A stretch of 46,806 nt of DNA. It comes from Zygnema cylindricum (Eukaryota; Streptophyta; Zygnematophyceae; Zygnematales; Zygnemataceae). The stretch spans positions 1 to 46,806 of the forward strand of contig JBBHKE010002345.1 in the NCBI GenBank assembly GCA_037447655.1, in the 5' to 3' direction. Below the pieces are notes generated by a model, which was not told where the DNA came from, made no database searches, and saw only the letters and a program-made list of their open reading frames with translations. Below, piece by piece: positions 11,653 through 22,000 of this stretch (within the stretch, counting starts at the first letter, position 1; every line of letters begins with the position of its first letter). A program made the translations under genes and the position numbers.

Positions 11653-12448
11653 TAGTGTTGTGCATCGGTAAGGATTTGCCATTAACCGATATAGGTCTTT
11701 TTTTTAGTTGTCGATAATCGATAAATTGGTACGATATATCGTTATCGGTGTTTTCGCCAATAATTAAGCGATAATATCGGTTGTTTATCGGTGATAACAC
11801 CGATATTGATAACTGTCAGCGACAAAATGTACGGAAAGTACAGTCAACTGTACGTGTTATTCCTTGAACGCGCCGCAGACCCCCTCTCCCTTGATTTCAA
11901 AAAAAAAATCGCGATTTTTCCTTGATTTTTTTTTAAAAGGGGTTTTACTTAGGTTCCACGCTCCCGTATCCGTCCTGAATGTTTTTTTGATTAACATTTT
12001 TTTTGCAAGGTTAATTACGCCCTCGTATCACTTCCATGGTGGCAGTAAATGGCAACCGTCTAATAGATATGTTGGTCTGCTGTGTTTGTCTGTATTTTGA
12101 AAATTTTTGATTTACAAATTTACAACTTAACTTAATCTTTTCGTTTTGGTACTATAGTTTTAGAACTATAAAGTATTGTTTTAAATTTGTTAACACTTAT
12201 GTGTTGCGCTATCTATAAACAGATATAGAACAGATTCCTATACGTGGCATGCCATGCTATATAAAGTCAATAATATAATACAATATGATATAAATTATTA
12301 TTGTATGCTTACTATGTTATTTTATAGTTATCGCCGATATAGAATTTGTTGGTCTAGGTTCAATTATCGTGACCTCTGACCGTTTGATAACCGATAAATA
12401 TCGGTATTGGTGTTATCGCGATAATTTTTTTACCAATACACAACACTA
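11653..12448. mobile_element. hAT-like MITE, 796 bp, 8-bp target duplication
   Basis: The left end TAGTGTTGTGCATCGGTAA and the reverse-complemented right end TAGTGTTGTGTATTGGTAA are inverted repeats of the kind seen in hAT elements. The flanks are CCATTTTC (11645-11652) and CCACTTTC (12449-12456), an 8-bp duplication with one change. The interior is rich in ATCGATAA/TTATCGGT palindromic motifs and holds no transposase. A related fragment is at 9738-9946. Confidence 0.85.
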
Positions 12449-12456
12449 CCACTTTC

Positions 12457-13080
12457 CCATTTGTAACAAACATGACCTCAAAATTTTTGTCGCCCTCATA
12501 TGCAACGCCTTACGACAAAGCGTTTCGATGCGTCGCATATATGTCCATTTTCCCAAAGTTGGACTTTTTAACGATTTTTACATAGTATTTGCCATTGTAC
12601 TTTCATACTTTTTGTTTACTACTGTATAGTTTCCGCGATACGATGAACCATAATTTTAACCCTAAAAAATCGTAAAAAATCGTAAAAAATCCTGAAACGT
12701 ACCAAAAATATATAGAAATGCACTATATTATACAAAAAGTGTACCCTTAAAATTTAAAATTAACAAAAATGTAAAGAAGTTGTAGTGAAACATACAAAAT
12801 TTGAAAGCATGTACGGGAATGTCCCTCAAAACCCTAAAATTCCCACCATTAAATAACCCTAAAATGTTCGTAAACGTACATTGTAATTCAATGTATTTAA
12901 TGTTTAAGGCAGTAAAAATATGATATATGGGAATGTACAAGAACTTACCTTAAACAGTAAAATCCTTAAAATCTTAACCGTCAAAAGTAAGCAATATCAA
13001 TACACTATATGTAAGTGTAAGGAAAATAGACGGCAGTTGTGCATAAATAATAGAGAATGTAGTAGATTGAACCCTTAAAA
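12457..13080. repeat. Degenerate tandem repeat region outside the foldback arm
   Basis: Repeats of GTACGGGAATGT and ACCCTAAAATTCCC type continue leftwards from the left foldback arm but are more decayed and were not matched in the right flank. No gene is seen. Confidence 0.5.
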
Positions 13081-13764
13081 CCATAGATGTCCAATTCGTA
13101 CGGATTTGGGCTTTTTTACGTAAAATATGTAGTATTCGTCGATTTCACACTTTTCGGAAATATCGTATAGATTTCTCTGTAAACACATACAATAATGTAC
13201 AGAAAGCGCAATCCTAGAAAATTCTTTTAAAAATCTTAAATAGTAAGAAAAATAAACAGAAATGTATGGAATTATACGGAAAGTGTACCCTACAAAACCT
13301 AATAGTACGAAAATCATTTGGCAGCGGTGCTGAAATATAAAGGAACGTACGGTAATGTTACCCTAGAAACCCTAAAATCCCCCCTTTAATAACCCTATTA
13401 AGTACGAAATGTACAAACACTGTACGTAAATGTACAAAAAATGTAACACAGCTGTACTGAAATGTACGAGAATGTATGAAAATGTACCCTACAAACCTAA
13501 ATTAGATAACCTTAAAAAATACGCAAAATACCGACACTTTATGTACATGTATGAAAAGTGTGGGGCAGTGATACTGAAATATACGGAATGTAAGGAAATG
13601 TACCGTAAAACCCGAAAAATCACGTAAATAACCCTAAAAATTACCGACATATACGGACACATTAAATAAATGAACGAATATGCACAGATGGATATTAGGG
13701 TACGCATTTTAAAATTTTTACAACATCGTTGAATGCGAATCGTACGTAGTACACCGCGCATCGT
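13081..13764. repeat. Left arm of a foldback-like inverted repeat
   Basis: This segment is the reverse complement of 16262-17076 with gaps. For example CCAATTCGTACGGATTTGG at about 13090 pairs with CCGTACGAATTGG at about 17050, and TAGTATTCGTCGATTTC pairs with GAAATCGACGAATACTA near 17010. At the inner edge CAACATCGTTGAATGCG pairs with CGCATCAAACGATGTTG. The arm itself is built of ~115-125 bp degenerate units, each with a GTAC-GGAATGTACCCTA core followed by AACCCTAAAATC, seen at about 13347, 13462 and 13588. Confidence 0.75.
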
Positions 13765-14290
13765 TATTAGTGTCAAAGTCACTAAATTGGGTTCTTAAAA
13801 TTTTGATTTTTTTCCTCAAATAGGATACATGATTTTAATTTTTCCTTGACGTTAATTGAGGTACCGTACAAAATAGCGTAAAGAACTAAAGTTCAATAAG
13901 ATCTAAATAGCGTGGTGTACGGTCGATGTCAGACCGTACATAAATGTAACTTTTCAATTGAAAATTTTACAAAAAATGAATTAAATCGGACGCGTTCGCA
14001 TAGGAACCTGCGCTAAAAAACGGGATTGGTTTGACACGTAAATTAGTCTAACATGTACGGATATTTAAATTTCACTACGGTGTACGATTTTTTATTTTTT
14101 GTACGGAAACATATAATAATGTGTATAATCGTACAGAAAATTTTCCATTTTTGCTGTTCCAAATTAGCGTAAACACTGAAATTAGAATAAACCTTTTTTT
14201 TTATATTTTCAAATTCTTAATTAGAGTCAATGACGGTATATTTACTTACACACTATTTAAACTTTGACACTAATAACGATGCGCGGTGTA
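13750..14290. mobile_element. TIR element (TACACC family), 541 bp with 30-bp perfect termini
   Basis: Positions 13750-13779 (TACACCGCGCATCGTTATTA, continuing GTGTCAAAGT) are an exact reverse complement of 14261-14290. It is the best preserved member of the TACACC family in the window. The interior is AT-rich and non-coding. It lies at the inner edge of the left foldback arm. No unambiguous target duplication is visible. Confidence 0.85.
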
Positions 14291-14555
14291 GTTGCGCGTT
14301 CGTTTTGTTCGTATTATGCGAATTGGACATTTATGGTAAAAACCCTAAAATCCCCTATTTAATCATGGGAAATGGCCCGACACTGCAACTTAAATGTGCC
14401 GTAAGGGTACATAGTCGGGTACAGTACTCATCATATTAATTTTTCAACACTGTTCGATGCGAATGGTACGTAGTATTCATGCGTTCGTTTCGTGCGTACT
14501 ATGAAAATTGTACATCTATGATGCGTCCCAAATTTGTCACGCATTATAAAAGGAG

Positions 14556-15387
14556 CATAGTTCAAAAGTAGGTGAAAGTAGGCCCATACAAAATGCCTAT
14601 TGTATGTAAAACATACAATATGATCTTAAGACCCATATTGTATGGGTCGCAAAATGAAAAAGAATTGTAACATGGTTGAGTTGCACATCGATCGATAGGG
14701 AATTAAGCGTCATGTCTAAATTTTGAAAAATATTCGGACAATTTTTTTTCTTCTGTGAGTTTTGAGGTATTTTTTGTTTTAACCGTCAGATTCGGACGAT
14801 CGGACGATCGCTGATCAAAGTAGCGATCTAAGTAGATCACATGAAAAGCCCATAACACAACTTACGATAAGACTATCTCTCATATTAGCGCCTGCAATTT
14901 TGAAGGCCACACTGAATAAAGCCTTAAATTGACCAACCAGGCAGTATGGGACGATAAAATGAAATATTCCACACTGCCAAAAATGTAACCAAAACCTACC
15001 CGTTGCTGGCTGCAAAAACACTTTGGCGGTTTCGCCCTTTCTGAAAAAACTATGAACTCTCCGTACTCTCTCTCATCGCACTCTCACCGCTCTCCACCGC
15101 GCTCATTTTTACTCCACCGCACGCGAAATTTTGTTTGGTTGCCCGTCAGCGTTTTTTTGTTTTCCGGGTTTTCTTTCCCGTGGAATGTCATCTTATGCCG
15201 TGTCAGCTTGCTAAAAAATTTCGTCCGGCGGCGTGCGCTGTACTTTGATCATACGTCAGATTCGCACGTTCGTACAAGAGTGTGCACCACTCACACACAT
15301 ACAGTATGCCTACTCTACGCGAGTTTTGTGCCAAGTTTTGTGCGCCTACCAAAGGCCTACCATAAAAACGCCTACTTTTGAACTATG
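14556..15387. mobile_element. hAT-like element, 832 bp, perfect 8-bp target duplication
   Basis: The left end CATAGTTCAAAAGTAGG and the reverse-complemented right end are identical over 17 bp. The flanks are AAAAGGAG at 14548-14555 and AAAAGGAG at 15388-15395, a perfect 8-bp duplication as made by hAT transposases. A minus-strand frame of 68 codons at 14815-15021 has no recognisable domain. The perfect duplication and termini suggest this is the youngest insertion of its type here. It is nested in the spacer of the foldback-like repeat. Confidence 0.9.
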
Positions 15388-15395
15388 AAAAGGAG

Positions 15396-16261
15396 TCAAA
15401 GATGCATAGTTGTTCAAAACGTATTTTACGCACGTTTCGAACGAGCGTACAATACGTAGAAACTGGAGAGGTCGATTTGAAAAAAACGTTAATGAATTTT
15501 TTTCCGTACAAATCTGTACAATTAAAAAAAAATTAATTGAACATGTACAGCAGTTTGTACGCTTTCCGTTAAATGAGCGGTAAAAAACATTATTTAAATA
15601 TATTATCACTCACTACGTAATCAGCTAAACATCTACACCAATTTGTTAAGGACAGATTACGGGTATGATCAGAATAACGTATGGAGGCGCAGTTTCAAGT
15701 CCTGCGAAATGCATTTTTATTATGATAAAATTGCCTGTCCTTCACAGACATGCAGCCATGGCCTTCTTTCTCTACCTCTCCGTGGGCATGGCCGTTTTTT
15801 GGGGGTCTGTGACTTCTTCGTCAACGGCTTCAATGACAGTTTACTAACTACTGTCGTGGCGTTGGTAATGGCGGCTTCTGTGATTTTTCGCATTCAGCTG
15901 TTCAAGTAATAATGGCGGCTTCTTTTCGAAATTTGAAGAAGACGCCCGTACAAAATTTGAACTCACGGCGCTCAAATATTGTGACGCCGCAACGTCTCTT
16001 TTTGGAAATATTTGTAGACGTCACATTATTTTACCGTACAATCCATGTACATTCTGTTCGGCTTACTGAACAGAAAGTACGGATAAGCGTATCGATTTTT
16101 TTTTATAAACTACCGTACCGTTTCCGTAAAAAATCTAACTGTTACAGTATTTTGTTTATTAGTTTCCTTAATATGTCAGTTTCAGTTTACAGTAGACGTT
16201 TTTTTGCTTATTTTTCAAAAGTCACGTATTGAACAACTAGGCAAAGATGTCTCGTGCGCAT
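15396..16261. other. Spacer sequence between foldback arms
   Basis: No supported gene. Short frames around 15643-15909 and 15912-16232 have no motif or splice context that supports coding. GTAC-rich segments continue. Confidence 0.5.
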
Positions 16262-17076
16262 GTTACGCGCGGTATAAACTAAGGTACGGTACGCATCAAA
16301 CGATGTTGAAAAGTTAATAAAATACGTATGATGTTGGAAAAGCTAATAAAATACGTACCCTACTTTGTACCAGTACGTTTGTTGTATATTTATTTATAAT
16401 GTCCGTATTTGTCCGCACTTTTTGGGGTTATTTAAGGGGGGGTTTTAGGGTACATTTCTGTACATTCTGCATACATCAGTATAATCGCCCCACACTTTTC
16501 ATAAATGTACGTACAATGTCCGTATGTTACGAAATTTTTACAGTTATTTATTTTAGAGTTTGTTGGGTACATTTTCGTACATTACCGTAGATTTTCGTAT
16601 TGCCACGTCAGATTTTTTGTACATTTTCGTGGAGAATCCGTATTTTTCGTTTTTTTTAGGATTATTTACTTTAGGATTTGTAGGGTACATTTTCGTACTT
16701 TTTTGTACAGAAGCGCTACTTTCTTCGTTCATTTCGTACATTTTTCGTACATTTCTGTTTATTTTAGGGTTACTAAAGGGGCAATTCTAATTTTTAGGGT
16801 ACATTGCCGTACGCACCTTCATATTTCAGTACGGCTACTTTTGATTTTCCGTTCAAGTTTTTTAGGGTACACTTTTCATTAGATTCCGTACTTTCTGTTA
16901 GATTTCCGTACTTTTTAACATTTTTGAAGGATTTCTAAGATTTCGCTTTACGTAAGTGTTTGTAATTTTTTTTACAGCGAAATTTACACAAATTTTCCGA
17001 AAAGTACGAAATCGACGAATACTACGTAACATTGTTGTAAACGTTGAAATCCGTACGAATTGGTCATCAATGAAAG
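16262..17076. repeat. Right arm of a foldback-like inverted repeat
   Basis: It is the inverted counterpart of 13081-13764. Four degenerate units of about 100-120 bp can be recognised at roughly 16424, 16545, 16665 and 16767. Each runs GGTTATTTA-AGGG...TTTTAGGGTACATTTTCGTAC, the reverse complement of the left-arm unit. Long inverted repeats made of tandem subunits are the hallmark of foldback elements. Confidence 0.75.
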
Positions 17077-18195
17077 GAGTACAAGTGTACAACAGTACAG
17101 TACCGTACCGTACAGAATGGTTTCCAAAACTGCTGAGTGTGAAAGGGACCGTCACCTACTCTGTCTCTCCTAAACTAAAACTGTCTCTCCTAAACTAAAA
17201 CTGCTTCACAGTTATCCGTTCTTTCCATTCCCTTTTTTTTTTTTCTCAAATTTGGTTTATCTTGGAGAGGCATTTGGCGAAAACTCATTGTTTTCGAAGA
17301 TGATTGTAAGTTTTTCGCCAAGTTTACTTTATTCCATTCTCTTTTATGTAAAGCATGTAACCAGTTGAAATTCTTTACTTTTACTTCCGCGAAAGTTACA
17401 ATTAAACTTATTTTTACCTCTCTGGTTTTACAATAATCATAGCATTGAGAAATCGCAAATTTCCATCGGATTTTTTTTTTTTTTTTTTTTACTACGGATT
17501 GGTGAACTTTCTGTCTCTCTGTATCCAGTATTGTTTTTTTTTTTTTACTTTTTTTTTTTTTTTTTTTACAAACAGTAAGAAACAGGTTTTTGAATAAAAC
17601 TTCTTCCTACTATAAAGCCATTTTTTTGCGCATGTACTTTTCTTTTCGCTATTTACTGTTTATCCTTATTGTAAATCTGAGGTTCAATGCATTTAACTAC
17701 AGACACATTTATATAGCCAAAACTATTTATTTCTCCTAGATTGTCATCCCTCTTCCTCTCTCTCTCCCTCTCCCTCTCCTCGTGCTGTAGAAATGTATGA
17801 TAAATGTATTTATCATAAACTGAAAGCTCGAAAATGGCTTTTCTGTGAACGATTCACAAACCATTATTAGGTAGACCAAATCAAACTGGGAAGTGAACCA
17901 ACCGGAAACCTAATTTTAAATCTAAATAGCCGGAGGAGAGAGCTTATATTCTTAGCGCCAACAGTTCAAGGCATGATAGAAAATGATTGAAGAAAGGTAG
18001 CCATGACAGTTTTTGCAAATGGGTGGTAAAATGTTAAGGGCAAATCTGAACTAGCGGATGATTTTGTAATTTTAGTGCTGATTAGTTTTAAATTTGAATC
18101 ATCTAAAGTTCATGCATCCCAAATCTTAAAGGGACAACATACGTCGGACTCGCTTAGGGTCGTTGTCCAATATTTACTCTTTTGAGTTTGGTGAG
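17077..18195. other. Gene-upstream non-coding stretch with poly-T runs
   Basis: No gene is seen. A 20-bp unit CTGTCTCTCCTAAACTAAAA is tandemly doubled at about 17162-17201. Long T runs occur at 17230-17580. A short CTCTCCCTCTCCCTCTCC run is near 17758-17778. No TATA box or promoter could be assigned to the gene at 18840 with confidence. Confidence 0.5.
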
Positions 18196-18398
18196 TACAC
18201 CTTGAATCGTTATTAGCGTATAGAAATTATTAGTGTGAAGAAAAAATTAGCGTCATTCATTCTAATTTAATGCCAGGAGACGTGGCAGATTATGGTCCAC
18301 GTCCTTGAATAGTGTAATTTACTCTATTTAAGGTATCAATGTCAAAATTTTGGGGTGCCGATATAGAGTACATAAGGCTAATAACGATTCACGGTGTA
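18196..18398. mobile_element. TIR element (TACACC family), 203 bp
   Basis: The left end TACACCTTGAATCGTTATTA and the reverse-complemented right end TACACCGTGAATCGTTATTA differ at one position and both continue GC. It is a compact non-coding MITE lying about 440 bp upstream of the first exon of the LysM-peptidase gene, so it may sit in or near the promoter. Confidence 0.8.
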
Positions 18399-18839
18399 GT
18401 TTTGACCTTTGTCATTCAAATCAATTATTTACAGATCTGTTTCAGCGGAATCTGAGATGATTTAAATTTAAATGTTGTAAAGATTGACAGTTGATCATTC
18501 TACATTCACTCCAATTCTATAAAAACAATGTCTTAGGAAAAAATCTAATTATAAAAATGTGACGTTTAAAGAAAACACCCTTTTTTTCAGCTTCATTCTT
18601 CGTGAAAGATAGTTCTCTCAGCAGTTGAAGATTGAAAAGCTCGAGGTGAACCACATAATCATGTTTTTGTCCATCCTTACGAGTTGGTCTATTTTGTCGC
18701 ATTCATAAACCCATGTTTTGCTTAAAGGAATGACTTGCCGAAAACATTGGTGTTTTGCAGCGTGAAAGCTGACCAGGAAACAGGAAGCAAATTGAGAGGG
18801 GGGGAAGAGAAAGTAGAGGGAAGGAGCTGTTCAATAAAT

Positions 18840-19038
18840 ATGGGCATGGTTGGTGGCTCCGGTAAACAAATCATGCAATTTGCTGCCGTCTTCGTTACGC
18901 TCGGAGTGTTTACTGGGGGAGTATGGGCCGTCGTGCCACCTTCTCCAAAAGAATATGCTCCAGCCTTGAAGGAAAAGGTTCCAAAATCCTACATGGCTAA
19001 CCAGGAATCAAGTTTGACACAAATGACGACTGCAACAG
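18840..19038 (+). CDS. Exon 1: signal peptide and N-terminal spacer
   Basis: ATG at 18840 opens a secretory signal: short N region with Lys9, hydrophobic core IMQFAAVFVTLGVFTGGVWA, then VVPPSP after the likely cleavage. The remainder is a Pro/Lys/Ser-rich spacer. The donor is ACAG/GTGATT at 19039, phase 1, and joins in frame with the EGF exon at 22557. A TTGCAG acceptor-like site at about 18755-18760 could end a 5'UTR intron, and an in-frame TTG at 18735 is not needed. Confidence 0.7.
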
Positions 19039-22000
19039 GTGATTCATCTTGCACATAATTTGTTTCCTGGCGACATATTGAGAGATCAGATTCGCCTGGA
19101 AATGATAGTGTCGCCCAATGTTGACAACATTGAATGTTGTTGGCTTAAATTTTTCATCGGAGTAGTTTCTGACTTGGTGATGATAATCTGGATTTGTATG
19201 TCTAAAGCCTAGGTAAGTCTCTAGACCCAATGTTTCCATTCACCCAACATCAAATATTCTTGACTCAGACCAAATTCCCATTTTATGTCAAATGATTATT
19301 ACTTGTATCTCACATTGCTTTGATTTTGGCGTGTTGTTTGTTAATGGGCAACAATCTGACGTTTCATTATCCCAATTGTTGCCATTTTGAAGTGAATGTT
19401 TTTTTTTTAACGATGACATTTGACATGTTAAATTTCATATCCTCAGTTCCGATGCATATTGATATGAGATGCCTCGTTAACTCTGATGTTGTCAATGCCA
19501 ATGTTGAGTATTGACATTGTCAAAACGGTTTTCTGTTTGCGAAAGGCGAACTAAGCCCCTGGACTGATTTCGGTCGTAGAAGAGCATTCCTCTACCAAAA
19601 GCACAAAAGTGCCCATTAGAAATATTCCCACTTGTTCGGAGGCCTAAATAATCAAAATTTGATAATCCTTAGTAATCAAGCATGGGAACATTGGATTCCG
19701 CAATTTCAACAAGAAATTTCTCATATTTGGACATGGTCAAATATGTGACACAAAGGGGAATTATTGCTATGTTTTTATAACATCAGCCGGTACATATAAA
19801 AGGACTAGATTAAGGATAAGAAAAGGCAAGGTTCATGCTTATGAGTTATTGTGAATCATAACATAATTGGTTTTGTTAAATAATGGCCACATGTTTTATG
19901 CCAAGTCAGGTTATCCTTTTAGATGTTAATGGATTAAAGACTTGTTTACGTGCACATTAATCAAACCAGTGTAAGTGTAAAAACTAATATCGGTGAAGGA
20001 TTGTAATCTAAACTCGCGCAACGGTTTGTTCACCGCCTGTTCATGTGATATGGTACGGATGTCTTTGGAGAATTGCTTTTGAAAGCGAACCGGATGTAAA
20101 GGAGTGGCTTACAAGTGGCGCGATTGTATTCGAACATATTAAGTGAATAATTTTTGACAAGAACCAACGGAAAAGAATGTACAGGATTGTAAAATAGGGT
20201 ACACAATGGATTGCTCAATCGAAGATATCTGACAGAAAAGCAAGAACTCGGCATAAATTGTGTGACGCGAGGACATTCCACAAGTGATCCCAAGGCCTTT
20301 GTGAATCAAAAACAACATGCAAGAATAGCGATATACGAATAATAATACGGGTCGTCACATGTAGAGAGACATGTCGGTGAATGTGAGAAGTTTGTGCGAA
20401 TCGGCAGATAGACTGAAGTAGTGTGAAGCTATTTTTGTTTCATTTTGTGCTTGTTAATGTTGTTAAGGTATTGTGCGTCAATATTATGTGTTTTTTTTAT
20501 TTCGTACAATCTTAATGTTTCGTTTATGTACAAGTTATTTATTGTGTTAACTTTTGATGGTTCGCGTCAAAATTGGTGTCTATTCAGGCTTGGTTTTATA
20601 TTTGTTGAGTGTATACTTGAGTAGAATATTATATGGCTTGAGGTGTAAAAGTGAAATCTTTATACCAAAAATTGCAATGGTAAAGTTATCTTTGTCCTAA
20701 AAAGGTACTTCTGAAAAACATTTGAAGGCTGGAAGACTTAAAAGAATGTACCATCAATCTAAGAGATTAAAACAAACAAAAAACAATATAGAAAAGATTA
20801 TCCCAAATAAAGTTGGCAATGATGACCACCTACAAAGAGAATAAACCCATTTCAGGAGCTTACCCATAGACCAGACAAGCTTAAGGTTAACAACCACCTG
20901 GAAGGGGACAACGTTCCTTGGTGGAAGATTAGGAAGACCCCTCCTCATCAGCCATTGTGCCTCGTTGAAAAAGGACCGCGACTTGAGTTCGTTGAAGGCC
21001 AATTGGAACACGTTGACGGAAGAAGGTAACTAAAAGGCTTCACAGGAAATTCCTTGGACGCATGGATTCAAACGATTTTCACGTACATTGGTCTGGGAAG
21101 TCGTTTAAAGACTTGTCAAAAGATAAAAAAATCTCTACTGTTAATCGGATAAACTAATCCGACGTGTCTCTTTTTAAGCGCAGTCTCTTTTTTTGGTAGC
21201 TCTTGCTTCCCGTGCCGCCACACTTGTATGCAGTGTTATGAGAGATGCAACCTGCTCCCTAGTCGAATCCGTGAGGACCACATCACTAAGAGTCCTCCCA
21301 ACACCATGGAGGAAAACCAGTAGAGCTTGAGGGCTTTGAATACCCTTAGATTGGGGACAGGGAGGAAGTTTACGAGAAACCTCTCGTTTGACGGTGAAGC
21401 CTACCTCAACGTCAACGATAGTTATACCATCTCTCAGCAGTGTCAACGATAGTAATTGCATCTCGCACCAAATCATGTGCGATTGTTCATTCCCACCATA
21501 TAAACAACAGAATAAATGTATCCCTTCAACATCAATAGGTAAGTTGCAAACACAATGGAGCCCCCTTTAAAAGTAGAGGTTGAGGTAAACCCAGACATAA
21601 GCGCAAAGTTGATGCAAACTGTTTTGACAGTAAACGGAGTGTAGGAAAAGTTGGTGAGCCCTTGGCCCAAAACACGAACTTAAACGAGCACTCGATTTAG
21701 CAGAAAGTAGCACCTCTAAGAGGTTCCTAAATTCGATACAGACTACTTTCTCAGATATCAATCCCTCTATCCCTCCGCCACTCCCTCTCACTCTCTCCTT
21801 TCTCTCTCCCTCTCCCTCTTCCTCTGCCTCTTTCTTTCCCCCTGAATTGTACTCTCTTCATTGTCCTACTCCATAGGAGTAGGAAAAGGCCGAGGAAGGG
21901 CTTCCCTCGGCTTTTTCTTCTCTCACTCTCGTCCTCTTCTCTTCCTCTCGCTCCCCCTTGCCCCTTTTCTCTCCCTTTGTCTCTCTGTCTCCCTCTTTTT

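Noticed and set aside
18735-18839. Upstream start (TTG at 18735) for exon 1
   Set aside because: It adds 35 charged residues before the hydrophobic signal and lacks an ATG; ATG 18840 gives a normal signal peptide.
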